Assembly: GCA_020354155.1 (NCBI GenBank)
Contig: CP070644.1
Coordinates: 877,515 to 887,563, forward strand
Length of the DNA: 10,049 nt
Reading direction: 5' to 3'
Source: Nitrospiraceae bacterium
Lineage (GTDB): Bacteria > Nitrospirota > Thermodesulfovibrionia > UBA6902
Shown here: positions 1 through 7,082 of the stretch, one piece after another
Numbering within the stretch: position 1 is the stretch's first letter
Layout of the letters: each line of letters starts with the position of its first letter
Notes under the pieces: model-generated
The model's input: the letters and a program-made list of their open reading frames with translations, nothing else
Told to the model about the DNA's origin: nothing
The model's database searches: none
Translations under genes and position numbers: made by a program

Positions 1-693
1 GGCCTTATGCTCTCAGGACGTGCAGAAGAACTGAAACAGGCCGGTCTTGCAAGGGTCAATATCAGCCTCGATACTCTGGACGATGAAAAATATAAAGCAA
101 TAGCAGGAGGCGGAGATATTGCCCTGGTATGGAAATCCATCAGGGCTGCTGAATCAGCCGGACTTTCCCCGGTCAAAATTAATGTTGTCCCTATCCGGGG
201 AATCAATGACGATGAGATCGAATCCTTTGCGTCGCTCACATTTGAGAATAATTTCCATATCCGGTTTATTGAATTCATGCCCGCTGTCAGCGGAGGCGTA
301 TGGTCCAGAGACAAGTACATCGACTCCGTTCAAATCATGGGAAAGATAGCTTCTCTTGGAGCTCTGGAACCTCTCACCTTCAGAGGGAGCGGGCCATCTA
401 GAAATTATCGATTTAAAGGAGCGAAAGGAGTTATCGGTATTATCAGTCCGCTGTCAGATCATTTCTGCCGGCATTGTAACAGACTCCGCCTCACTTCTGA
501 TGGAAAGATCAGGCCCTGCCTGTTTTCATCCCATACCATTGATATAAAGACTCCCATGAGACAGGGCATCACTGATGCGGAACTGGACAGGCTCTTTCTT
601 GAAGCTGTATATTCCAAACCTGAAGGCCACCGGCTGAATGACGGACAGCGGTCTTCAAGTCCAATCCAGTCCATGTCAAAAATAGGCGGATAA
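1..693 (+). CDS. moaA: GTP 3',8-cyclase MoaA (5'-truncated by window edge)
   Basis: This is the C-terminal part of the radical-SAM enzyme that rearranges GTP to 3',8-cyclo-GTP, the first step of molybdenum cofactor synthesis in the cytoplasm. The frame is open from base 1, so the upstream codons and the radical-SAM CX3CX2C motif lie outside the window; the ATG at 7 is internal. The visible part starts at the family's conserved segment around RVNISLDTLD. The second [4Fe-4S] site, which binds GTP, is complete: CRHCNRLRLTSDG (from about base 466) followed by RPCLF, giving the family's CX2CX13C spacing. The protein ends in the Gly-Gly typical of MoaA tails, needed for the MoaA/MoaC step. The stop is TAA at 691-693. 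I see no terminator hairpin before the next gene. The other Moco-type gene here is the MobB-like one at 4270. Confidence 0.95.
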   Translation, partial: GLMLSGRAEELKQAGLARVNISLDTLDDEKYKAIAGGGDIALVWKSIRAAESAGLSPVKINVVPIRGINDDEIESFASLTFENNFHIRFIEFMPAVSGGVWSRDKYIDSVQIMGKIASLGALEPLTFRGSGPSRNYRFKGAKGVIGIISPLSDHFCRHCNRLRLTSDGKIRPCLFSSHTIDIKTPMRQGITDAELDRLFLEAVYSKPEGHRLNDGQRSSSPIQSMSKIGG

Positions 694-712
694 TGATATA
701 AGTATTTCTTAT

Positions 713-740
713 TTGCATTCTGTTCATTCTCTGCTAAAAT
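713..740 (+). promoter_or_regulatory. Sigma-70-type promoter abutting the TPR gene start
   Basis: TTGCAT (713-718), a 16-base spacer and TAAAAT (735-740) form a fair sigma-70 promoter. The -10 box ends only six bases before the ATG at 747, so transcription would begin at or next to the start codon. No Shine-Dalgarno is present between the -10 and the ATG. The match is by eye. Confidence 0.5.
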
Positions 741-746
741 CTCCCT

Positions 747-1388
747 ATGAAGGTACGTGTTTTATTCAAAACATTGGGAATGCTGTTGATTACCACCCTT
801 CTCTTTGCCTCAACCAACGCTGAAAAACCTACTGCCGAGACGTTTTATCAATTAGGATTGCAGAACACTGACAATGCAGAATACTCCGAAGCTATCGATG
901 CCTTTACCCATGCAATAAAACTCAAACCCGAGTTTGCTGATGCTCATTATAATCTGGGGCTTGCCTATTACAAGATACACAGATACGAGGAGGCGCTCGC
1001 AGCCTTCAAAGAGACTGTTAAGGTGAAGTCTGATCATGCTGATGCCTACTTTTCAATAGGCACTCTTTCCTCAATGTTCAGCAAGTATAAGGATGCAATA
1101 ACAGCACTCAGAAAAACCGTCAAGCTTGAGCCAAAAAATGCTGACGCCCTCTATGCTCTTGGAAATGTATTCAGTGAAGTTGAGAGATTTGAAGAGGCTG
1201 TGCAAGCATACAAAAAAGCCGTGAATATCAGGCCAAAGTTTGCTGAGGCCAGATACAATCTTGGCATAGCCTATCTTGGTTTCAGAAACCAGCTGCTTGA
1301 GTCAGCGCAGGATGAATACGCCTCCCTGAAGAAATTAAATAAAGAACTGGCCGAAGACCTCAACAGCAAGTTACCCCGCCATAAATAG
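747..1388 (+). CDS. Exported tetratricopeptide-repeat (TPR) protein
   Basis: This 213-residue protein has a cleavable-type signal peptide (basic MKVR, hydrophobic core about 8-22, possible cleavage after TNA at 25). It is followed by about four to five tandem 34-residue TPR units (roughly 31-64, 65-98, 99-132, 133-166 and a final partial one). The units show the usual pattern, for example YNLGLAYYK, YEEALAAFK and LKPEFADA. TPRs are protein-protein scaffolds; acting in the periplasm or at the outer membrane is inferred from the signal peptide. No catalytic domain is visible and the partner is unknown. It lies 53 bases after moaA but appears to have its own promoter, and it converges on comEC four bases past its stop. 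The ATG at 747 is preferred because it opens the signal peptide, although it has no Shine-Dalgarno. Confidence 0.88.
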   Translation: MKVRVLFKTLGMLLITTLLFASTNAEKPTAETFYQLGLQNTDNAEYSEAIDAFTHAIKLKPEFADAHYNLGLAYYKIHRYEEALAAFKETVKVKSDHADAYFSIGTLSSMFSKYKDAITALRKTVKLEPKNADALYALGNVFSEVERFEEAVQAYKKAVNIRPKFAEARYNLGIAYLGFRNQLLESAQDEYASLKKLNKELAEDLNSKLPRHK

Positions 1389-1392
1389 TATT

Positions 1393-3843
1393 TCAGATCA
1401 ATAATTTCAGGTTTCTGAATTCATCTTTCAAACTGGTAACTCTCTTAAGAGTAACATCAGAATAGGTCTTAATTTCATACTGCCCGTCATGCATGGTTAC
1501 GGTAACAGCTCCGTCCCTGTCTGTCCCGAACATCTCAACTCCAATACCTTCATACCGCTTCCGTGTCGCATAATGAGGATGGCCAAATGAATTCCCCCTG
1601 CCGGCGCTTACCAGTGCAACGGATGGACTGACTGCATTGAGAAACTCAATGGTGCTCGACGTCTTTCCTCCGTGATGGGGAACTTTGAGAATATCACTTT
1701 GGAGCCACGTATGAAGGTGGACGATATTATGTTCTGCCTCTTCCTCTATGTCACCGGTAAAAAGGATACTGGAACTGCCAGCCTCAACTTTTATTACAAG
1801 TGAACTGCTGTTTTCATCTGAAAAAGCGCCCCTTGGCGAGCCGGCATAAAACTCATCGTAGGGATGCAATACATACAGGGCGTAATCTTCGGCATCAAGC
1901 ACATATCCCCTGCTCAGCCTCCTGTGAGGAATATTTTCATCATCCAGCTTTTTCAGAAACCCTATCGCGTCATGAGTTGACCTGCCATTTGTCCATACCT
2001 CCCCTATTTTAAATTCATCGAGGAGATACATCAGACCCCCAACGTGGTCAGCATGACCATGGCTTGACAGCAGATAATCAATCTCATGCACCCCTTTTGA
2101 CCACAAAAAAGGGGCCACCACCCTGCGCCCCATGCCCATTCTGTCAGATCCTCCGTCAATCACCATTACTTTATTATCAGGAAGTTCAACAACACTGGAC
2201 TCACCCTGCCCTACATCAAGAACGGTTACTTTCATGTCTTTGCTGTTCCGGTAAGGACTTACAGCATAAACAAAAATAACAATGGCAAGGGGAACATATT
2301 TTACCGCTGATTTAAATTTGACAATCACCGCGAGGGCTGTAAAAAAAAGTGTTATCATCAGCACAGAGGGCGTGTGGACATGCAGATGTGAGTAGGAAAA
2401 TCGGGAGAGTATCTGAATCAACTGCAGGAGAGAATGTGTCAGTACGTCAAGAAGACTGCTGAAAGGGAGAAAGGGCAAATTCAGCAGCACTGCTGTAAAA
2501 GCCGAGAGAAATCCCAGCGGCAATACCATGAAACACACAAGTGGAGTGACTACAAGATTGCTCACTGGCGAAATCAGGGGCAATTGTTTAAATACTACAG
2601 CCACAACAGGCGCAGTCCCGACAACAGCGGCTACTGTGATTGAAATGGCTGCCTTTATCCTGTCCATGATTTTCCTGTCACTGCTCTCTTTTTCTGGAGA
2701 AATACGAAAGGCCTGCAGTTCTGCTTTTTTCTGTTTGATCAATTCTTTTCTTCGTTCCACAGTAAAGCCGATGGAAAGAACAGCCAGAAAGGAGAGCATA
2801 AAAGACAACTCAAAGAGAGCCATGGGCCTCCAGAGAAGGATCATAAGTGCTGCTATTGACAGGGAGTTCAGCCACTGGTCTTTCCTGCCAAGATACAATG
2901 CGGTCATATAGATGGAAACCATAATCAGAGATCTCACCGTGGGAGTATTGAATCCTGAAATCATTGCATACACAGCCAGTACCGGCAGCGTCAGCACAAC
3001 TGCAATCTGGGTTGGTGAATAGTAGAGTGTCAGCCGGCTGAGAATTGTCTTTGGAAGCCACCTCGCTACTGTCCTGATAATTGTAAAGATAAGAAAGGCG
3101 AGAAGTCCAAAGTGGGTTCCCGAAATGCTCAGGAGATGGGCCAGTCCTGTCTCACTGAAGGCATCCCTCATTTCTGCACGTACTCCGGCCTTGAGGCCGG
3201 GAATAATCGCCTTTATGAGGGCAGCGCTTTCTTCGGAAAGACTCCTGTCAATTACTCTTCCCAAGTGCTGTCGTTTTCTATGGATCACAGCAGCAACGTT
3301 CCGGTGCTCCCCGATTAATCCGAACTCCTGAATATATCCTGAAGCTATAATTCCCTGCTGCCGGTAATCAAAGGAATATACACCGGGATTGCGAAGAAAG
3401 AGCGGTTCTTTCAGAATTACATGCACACCTATTCTGTCACCGGGTGATACAAGAGGCTCATCTGTGCCATTCCTGCCTGAGAATCTATTGTCTGCATAGA
3501 GTCGTATTTTCCCCGGCACCGGACTCCCCGTAATACCAACGCTGTCCACGGTAAATCGCCACCTGTCCCCTAAAAGTTCAGGAACATCAGCAACCTCTCC
3601 AGTCATATACACCTCTTTACCAGGCAAGGTGCTCCCTGGTATATTCCCCTTTGAGTAGAAACTGCTGAGAAAACCAAAGAGGCAGAGAAGAATCAGTAAA
3701 AAGACATATCGACTTCGCTCCCGGTACCTTGCAAACAGCAGGACGCAGATGCAGAGGAGGAGAATGCTGAGCGAAAAGGGGAAAAAAGGGATAAACCTGT
3801 ACAGGGCAATCCCGGACATGAATGACAATGCATAGGGAATCAT
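1393..3843 (-). CDS. comEC: DNA internalization protein ComEC/Rec2
   Basis: This is the inner-membrane channel that takes single-stranded DNA into the cytoplasm during natural transformation. The 816 residues match a full-length family member. An N-terminal membrane block (about 1-60) is followed by a soluble DUF4131-type region (about 70-190). The competence membrane core (about 200-525) carries the conserved SGTHFGLL at 241-248. A C-terminal metallo-beta-lactamase-like domain (about 537-790) follows. That domain keeps its metal ligands: SHGHADH at 594-600, TGD at 696-698 and HHGG at 723-726, with VLDVGQGES at its start, so nuclease-type metal binding looks intact. The MIPYALSFMSG start fits the family. 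The start lacks a Shine-Dalgarno but overlaps the stop of a short upstream frame (ATGA). No other competence gene is in view, so actual competence is unproven. Confidence 0.95.
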   Translation of the reverse strand: MIPYALSFMSGIALYRFIPFFPFSLSILLLCICVLLFARYRERSRYVFLLILLCLFGFLSSFYSKGNIPGSTLPGKEVYMTGEVADVPELLGDRWRFTVDSVGITGSPVPGKIRLYADNRFSGRNGTDEPLVSPGDRIGVHVILKEPLFLRNPGVYSFDYRQQGIIASGYIQEFGLIGEHRNVAAVIHRKRQHLGRVIDRSLSEESAALIKAIIPGLKAGVRAEMRDAFSETGLAHLLSISGTHFGLLAFLIFTIIRTVARWLPKTILSRLTLYYSPTQIAVVLTLPVLAVYAMISGFNTPTVRSLIMVSIYMTALYLGRKDQWLNSLSIAALMILLWRPMALFELSFMLSFLAVLSIGFTVERRKELIKQKKAELQAFRISPEKESSDRKIMDRIKAAISITVAAVVGTAPVVAVVFKQLPLISPVSNLVVTPLVCFMVLPLGFLSAFTAVLLNLPFLPFSSLLDVLTHSLLQLIQILSRFSYSHLHVHTPSVLMITLFFTALAVIVKFKSAVKYVPLAIVIFVYAVSPYRNSKDMKVTVLDVGQGESSVVELPDNKVMVIDGGSDRMGMGRRVVAPFLWSKGVHEIDYLLSSHGHADHVGGLMYLLDEFKIGEVWTNGRSTHDAIGFLKKLDDENIPHRRLSRGYVLDAEDYALYVLHPYDEFYAGSPRGAFSDENSSSLVIKVEAGSSSILFTGDIEEEAEHNIVHLHTWLQSDILKVPHHGGKTSSTIEFLNAVSPSVALVSAGRGNSFGHPHYATRKRYEGIGVEMFGTDRDGAVTVTMHDGQYEIKTYSDVTLKRVTSLKDEFRNLKLLI

Positions 3844-3998
3844 ATTGGAAATGTGACAAGCTCGGATATATTTTCAACAAAGCCAGTCTTTTCCATAATC
3901 AGCATCATAGGCACCCAGAACTTACCGTCAAAATGCCCTCCTGTCAAGATAGTCCCTTCTTCTTCCGAGGTTTCACCATGTGTGACAATCGTAGACAA
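3840..3998 (-). CDS. Small unrecognised ORF overlapping the comEC start (gene or remnant)
   Basis: Reading on the minus strand from a possible TTG at 3998-3996, this gives about 52 residues, including THGETSEEEGTILTGG, HFDGKFWVPMMLIMEKTG and FVENISELVTFPI. The stop TGA (3842-3840) overlaps the comEC ATG as ATGA, a common translational-coupling arrangement. The residue composition looks like real protein, unlike the other frames here. I do not recognise the family. No ATG lies near the N-terminus and no good Shine-Dalgarno precedes the TTG. An in-frame stop lies just upstream (about 4011-4013), so it could be the 3' remnant of a decayed gene. The true start could also be internal, at the GTG at 3914 or the ATG at 3908, just after a possible promoter, giving a peptide of only 22-24 residues. 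Confidence 0.35.
   Translation of the reverse strand: MSTIVTHGETSEEEGTILTGGHFDGKFWVPMMLIMEKTGFVENISELVTFPI
3919..3947 (-). promoter_or_regulatory. Possible sigma-70 promoter for comEC
   Basis: On the minus strand a perfect -35 TTGACA (3947-3942) is followed by 17 bases and TAAGTT (3924-3919), a weak -10. Transcription would start near 3912, about 70 bases before the comEC ATG and inside the small frame at 3840-3998. The -10 is poor, so this is only a candidate. Confidence 0.35.
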
Positions 3999-4233
3999 AA
4001 TTAGTGCAGTTTAAAACAGAGGAAGAGAGCAGCCGGAATCCCGATGAAACAGAATTGCGACACCTTAAGTAGAAATAAGGAACATGCATTTTCTCCTGTC
4101 ACGAACTGTATCCCCACCATGCAAATGAAGTGTCTTACTCTTGATCTTTTCGATCAATTCTGTTTTTGAGAAGTTCTGCCTGCTAATACGTTGTTTATTG
4201 AATACATAGTGAATAAGGTGACGAACCACTGCC
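3999..4233. other. Intergenic stretch without a convincing gene
   Basis: Between the small minus-strand frame and the promoter of the MobB-like gene I see no frame with a recognisable domain or a good ribosome binding site. A minus-strand frame at 4065-4256 contains SKTELIEKIKSKT, which superficially recalls an HU/IHF N-terminus, but the similarity stops there. A small inverted repeat, TTGATC-N5-GATCAA, lies at 4141-4157; its AT-rich 6-bp stem is too weak to call a terminator. The stretch separates the divergent comEC and MobB-like genes and may hold control elements that I cannot identify. Confidence 0.5.
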
Positions 4234-4263
4234 TTGTGTATATAAATCATCATCAAGTATTCT
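4234..4263 (+). promoter_or_regulatory. Possible promoter abutting the MobB-like gene start
   Basis: TTGTGT (4234-4239), 18 bases and TATTCT (4258-4263) lie six bases before the ATG at 4270, implying a leaderless transcript. A rival -10, TATAAA at 4241-4246 with a weak -35 near 4218, would give a leader of about 17 bases. Neither version contains a Shine-Dalgarno. Confidence 0.35.
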
Positions 4264-4269
4264 GTCTAT

Positions 4270-4848
4270 ATGTCAGATAACAGGGAATTCTTTATTATTT
4301 CAGTGACCGGTGCCCACAGCGGTGTGGGAAAGACTTCTCTCTGTGCTCTGCTCCTGGGACATTTGCACGGTTTTGGAGCTATCAAGGTTACAAGAACAGA
4401 ACTCTATACCTCTGTGACCGATGATCCTGAGCAGATCATGGAGGGGGATAAAGACACTGCTGTCATGTCCAGGGCCGGGGCGAAAAAGGTTGTATGGGTA
4501 CAGAGCCCTGCTGATAGACTGCAGGAAGCCCTTGATATAGCACTTATGAAAATGACAGGGCTGAAGGGTGTTGTCGTGGAGGGAAACAGTCCGGCCGATA
4601 TTATCAATCCACATCTCATTGTTTTTGTTCTTGGGGATCAGGGTGAGATCAAAGCCTCTGCAGAGGAATTCAGGGAGAAAGCCGATAGTATCGTTGTGAA
4701 CACATTTCATTGTTACCTGAACCAGAGACAGGATAACATCAAATTAAACAAGGGAAAAGTGTTCTTTATTGACCTCCTCAACAAAAGAGGTGACATAGAT
4801 AAATTTCTCCTCTCTATGGAAAAAAGCCTGGCTAAAAAGTTAAATTAA
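4270..4848 (+). CDS. MobB-like P-loop GTP-binding protein
   Basis: This 192-residue cytoplasmic protein starts with a beta strand and a Walker A motif, GAHSGVGKTS at 14-23. The order of later motifs resembles MobB: IKVTRT (38-43) where MobB has its IKH segment, DTAVMSRAGAKKV (62-74) where MobB has a Ser/Leu-rich AGA helix, and VVVEGN (101-106) where MobB has LVEGF. MobB assists MobA in attaching GMP to molybdopterin. Assignment to the MobB-like or related SIMIBI P-loop group is fair. The exact role is an inference, helped only by moaA some 3.6 kb upstream. The conserved His of the MobB IKH motif is replaced, so a different substrate is possible. The ATG at 4270 gives the expected short lead into the P-loop but has no Shine-Dalgarno. 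The stop is 89 bases before ccsA. Confidence 0.65.
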   Translation: MSDNREFFIISVTGAHSGVGKTSLCALLLGHLHGFGAIKVTRTELYTSVTDDPEQIMEGDKDTAVMSRAGAKKVVWVQSPADRLQEALDIALMKMTGLKGVVVEGNSPADIINPHLIVFVLGDQGEIKASAEEFREKADSIVVNTFHCYLNQRQDNIKLNKGKVFFIDLLNKRGDIDKFLLSMEKSLAKKLN

Positions 4849-4867
4849 ACAGATGATTAGGTATACT
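4840..4867 (+). promoter_or_regulatory. Likely promoter of the ccsA-hemA-hemC operon
   Basis: TATACT (4862-4867) is a strong -10. The upstream TTAAAT (4840-4845, 16-base spacer) is a weak -35 overlapping the end of the MobB-like gene. Transcription would begin near 4874, leaving a leader of about 64 bases before the TTG start. I saw no known riboswitch fold in that leader. Confidence 0.4.
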
Positions 4868-4924
4868 AAAGGTAATCTCATAGGTGCCGTAGGAGAAGGG
4901 TAACCATAAATCTTTAAACATTAC

Positions 4925-4929
4925 AGGAG
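4925..4929 (+). promoter_or_regulatory. Shine-Dalgarno that decides a TTG start for ccsA
   Basis: AGGAG lies eight bases before TTG 4938, an ideal spacing. The nearby ATG at 4933 is in another frame, only three bases from the Shine-Dalgarno, and reaches a stop after 13 codons. The TTG is therefore the likely ccsA start. Confidence 0.7.
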
Positions 4930-4937
4930 CTTATGCC

Positions 4938-5768
4938 TTGCAGATTGAAACAAATATTCTTTTATTTGAAATAGCACTGACATTATATTTTCTTTCAACC
5001 ATTACCGGCGTCATAGAAATTTTCCGGAGCAAAAAGGGTGCCTCAAAGGCTGCAATTTACCTGGCTGCCCTGGGTTTTATATTTCATACCGGCAACATCT
5101 TTGTCAGATACGTCCAGGGTGGTCATATCCCTGTCACAAATATGCACGAAGCAGCCTCCTTTTTTTCCTGGTGCATGCTCATTCTCTTCTTTTTTCATGA
5201 GTTCCGATACAGGCTTGGGCTGTTAAGCTCATTCATAATGCCCATCGTTTTTCTCATTATGTTCTCTTCCGCAATATTCCCAAGGGAAATAAATGAGTTT
5301 TTAAGCCCGGCGTTGCAGAGCTACTGGTTTGGTGTCCATGTAATACTGGCTTTCCTTGGAGATGCGGCCTTTGCCATGGCAGGCGGTATCGGTGTCATGT
5401 ATCTCCTCCAGGAACGGTATGTAAAATCAAAACATCTTGGAGGCCTTTTTCAGAAACTTCCAAGCCTCCAGGTCCTTGATGAAATTAACTATCACCTTAT
5501 CACTCTGGGATTCCCGCTTCTGACCCTTGCAATGATAACTGGGGTTATATGGGCCAATTCAGCCTGGGGCACATACTGGCGCTGGGATCCGAAGGAAGTA
5601 TGGTCCCTGATAACCTGGCTCATCTATGCCCTGGTGCTTCACCTGAGGCTTACGGTTGGATGGCGCGGCAAGAAAGCCGCCATACTCTCAATAGTCGGTT
5701 TTATAGTTGTTATATTCGCCTTTTTTGGTGTTACCCTTATCCTGAAAACTAAGCATGTTTTTCCATAA
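4938..5768 (+). CDS. ccsA: System II cytochrome c biogenesis protein CcsA (CcsB/ResC-type)
   Basis: This 276-residue polytopic membrane protein is the heme-handling half of the System II (Ccs) machinery, which with CcsB/ResB exports heme and attaches it to apocytochromes c on the outer face of the membrane. About eight hydrophobic segments are visible. The heme-binding WWD motif is complete, WANSAWGTYWRWD at 205-217, followed by PKEVW. Candidate axial histidines flank it (H134 in FGVHVILAF and H235 in LVLHLRL), with membrane histidines near H50 and H70. The intact WWD separates it from degenerate HemX proteins, which share the fold and sit in the same position upstream of hemA in other bacteria. 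No ccsB/resB partner is in the window. The start is TTG, chosen by its Shine-Dalgarno. It leads an operon, with 30 bases to hemA. Confidence 0.93.
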   Translation: MQIETNILLFEIALTLYFLSTITGVIEIFRSKKGASKAAIYLAALGFIFHTGNIFVRYVQGGHIPVTNMHEAASFFSWCMLILFFFHEFRYRLGLLSSFIMPIVFLIMFSSAIFPREINEFLSPALQSYWFGVHVILAFLGDAAFAMAGGIGVMYLLQERYVKSKHLGGLFQKLPSLQVLDEINYHLITLGFPLLTLAMITGVIWANSAWGTYWRWDPKEVWSLITWLIYALVLHLRLTVGWRGKKAAILSIVGFIVVIFAFFGVTLILKTKHVFP

Positions 5769-5798
5769 GAAGTTGTCCGGAGCAGATATTCTTAAACA

Positions 5799-7082
5799 AT
5801 GAACATTATTGTCGTAGGTCTGAATCACAATAAAGCATCAGTAGAAGTGAGGGAGAAGTTCGCTTTTGACAGTGAGAAGCTCCCGAATGCTTTAAAGCAC
5901 CTGAAAGAATCAAAGATATCAACTGAAAACGTGATCCTTTCGACGTGCAACCGCGTTGAGATGTATGCAAGTGTAAAGAATCTGGATACAGATGTTGAGA
6001 AAATTATTCATTTTCTTTCTGATTTCCATAATGTCCCCCAGCAGGCGCTTGATGATTCCCTCGTCATCTATCAGGGACCGGAAGCAGTAAGACATATATT
6101 CAGGGTTGCCTCAGGGCTTGACTCTGTGGTACTGGGAGAACCACAGATTCTGGGGCAGCTGAAGGATGCCTATGGGATTTCACTCCAGCACAAGTCAACC
6201 AGCACCCTTTTAAACAGACTGATGAAGAAGACCTTCTCCGTTGCCAAACGTACAAGGACAGAGACCGGAATAGGCAAAGGAGCTGTGAATATTAGTTTTG
6301 CTGCTGTTGAACTTGCAAAGAAGATATTTGAAGACCTCAGCGGTAAATCCTTTATGCTGATGGGTGCCGGTGAGATGGCCGAGCTTGCAGCCAGGCACCT
6401 GATCGGCAATGGTGTTGAAGATGTAACGATAACGAACCGTACCCTGGCACGGGCAGAGGAACTGGCACAGGAGTTTGGAGGCAAGGTCATACCCTTTGAA
6501 AACTTTATGGAGGAACTTTTGCACCTTGACATTGCAATTTGCTCAACAGGAGCGCCTAATTATATTTTAAGGAAAGAACAGCTTCATACGATTATGAAGG
6601 AAAGAAAACAAAAGCCCATGTTCATCTTTGATATTTCTGTACCGCGCAACATCGACCCGGAAATTAACGATCTTGATAATGTGTACCTCTACGATGTTGA
6701 CGATCTAAAGGATGTTGCTGATGCTAATGCAGAAGAACGGGGCAGGGAGGCGGACAAGGCGGAAAAAATTGTGGAAGCAGAAGTACAGTCTTTTCTCAAA
6801 TGGCAGAATTCTCTCGTTGCAACCCCCACAATTGTGGCTATCAGAGAAAAGGCAGAGGAAATAAGGAAAGAAGAGCTGGACAAGACACTGCGCAAACTCG
6901 GCCCCCTTGAAGAAGATAAAATAAAGGCCATAGAGTACCTGAGCAGTTCAATAATGAACAAACTCATTCATCCCCCTACCGCAGCGCTTAAATCAGTGGA
7001 AGAGGACAGAGAGATCATGATTGATATGGCAAACAGATTATTTAAACTGGAAACCGAGGAGAATAATGGAAAAAAGAAATAA
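5799..7082 (+). CDS. hemA: Glutamyl-tRNA reductase HemA
   Basis: This cytoplasmic enzyme reduces glutamyl-tRNA(Glu) with NADPH to glutamate-1-semialdehyde, committing carbon to tetrapyrroles by the C5 route. The 427 residues match the family. The catalytic N-terminal domain has the nucleophilic Cys50 in STCNRVEMY and the signature GLDSVVLGEPQILGQ at 106-120. The NADPH-binding domain carries MGAGEMAELAARHL at 188-201. The C-terminal helical dimerisation domain runs from about 310. The GGAG at 5779-5782 is 16 bases from the ATG, longer than ideal, so translation may depend partly on ccsA. The MNIIVVGLNH start is typical. The last 17 bases overlap hemC. HemA is usually the regulated step of the pathway; no control element is visible here. 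Confidence 0.97.
   Translation: MNIIVVGLNHNKASVEVREKFAFDSEKLPNALKHLKESKISTENVILSTCNRVEMYASVKNLDTDVEKIIHFLSDFHNVPQQALDDSLVIYQGPEAVRHIFRVASGLDSVVLGEPQILGQLKDAYGISLQHKSTSTLLNRLMKKTFSVAKRTRTETGIGKGAVNISFAAVELAKKIFEDLSGKSFMLMGAGEMAELAARHLIGNGVEDVTITNRTLARAEELAQEFGGKVIPFENFMEELLHLDIAICSTGAPNYILRKEQLHTIMKERKQKPMFIFDISVPRNIDPEINDLDNVYLYDVDDLKDVADANAEERGREADKAEKIVEAEVQSFLKWQNSLVATPTIVAIREKAEEIRKEELDKTLRKLGPLEEDKIKAIEYLSSSIMNKLIHPPTAALKSVEEDREIMIDMANRLFKLETEENNGKKK

Noticed and set aside
2528..2911. Plus-strand 127-codon frame opposite comEC
   Set aside because: It lies entirely antisense to the membrane core of comEC and shows no domain or ribosome binding site.
3902..3917. Sigma-54-like element (GG-N10-GC) on the minus strand upstream of comEC
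   Set aside because: The spacing is right, but bases around both doublets diverge from consensus (GGTGC, ATGC). It lies in the small frame, where the VPMML codons can explain it.
4141..4157. Inverted repeat TTGATC-N5-GATCAA as a terminator
   Set aside because: The six-pair AT-rich stem is too weak, and no gene ends just before it on either strand.
4065..4256. Minus-strand frame with SKTELIEKIKSKT, resembling an HU/IHF N-terminus
   Set aside because: The resemblance covers about a dozen residues in mid-frame. The rest lacks the HU fold pattern, and no ribosome binding site precedes the ATG.
4300..4710. Minus-strand 136-codon frame opposite the MobB-like gene
   Set aside because: It is a shadow of the plus-strand coding sequence, with atypical composition and no recognisable motif.
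4868..4937. Riboswitch in the leader of the ccsA operon
   Set aside because: The leader is short. I could not match it to a cobalamin, Moco or other known consensus, and the best stem is only about four pairs.
7021..7065. Upstream in-frame ATG for hemC
   Set aside because: It would add 15 non-family residues inside hemA, while ATG 7066 has a GAGGAG four bases upstream and starts at the conserved N-terminus.
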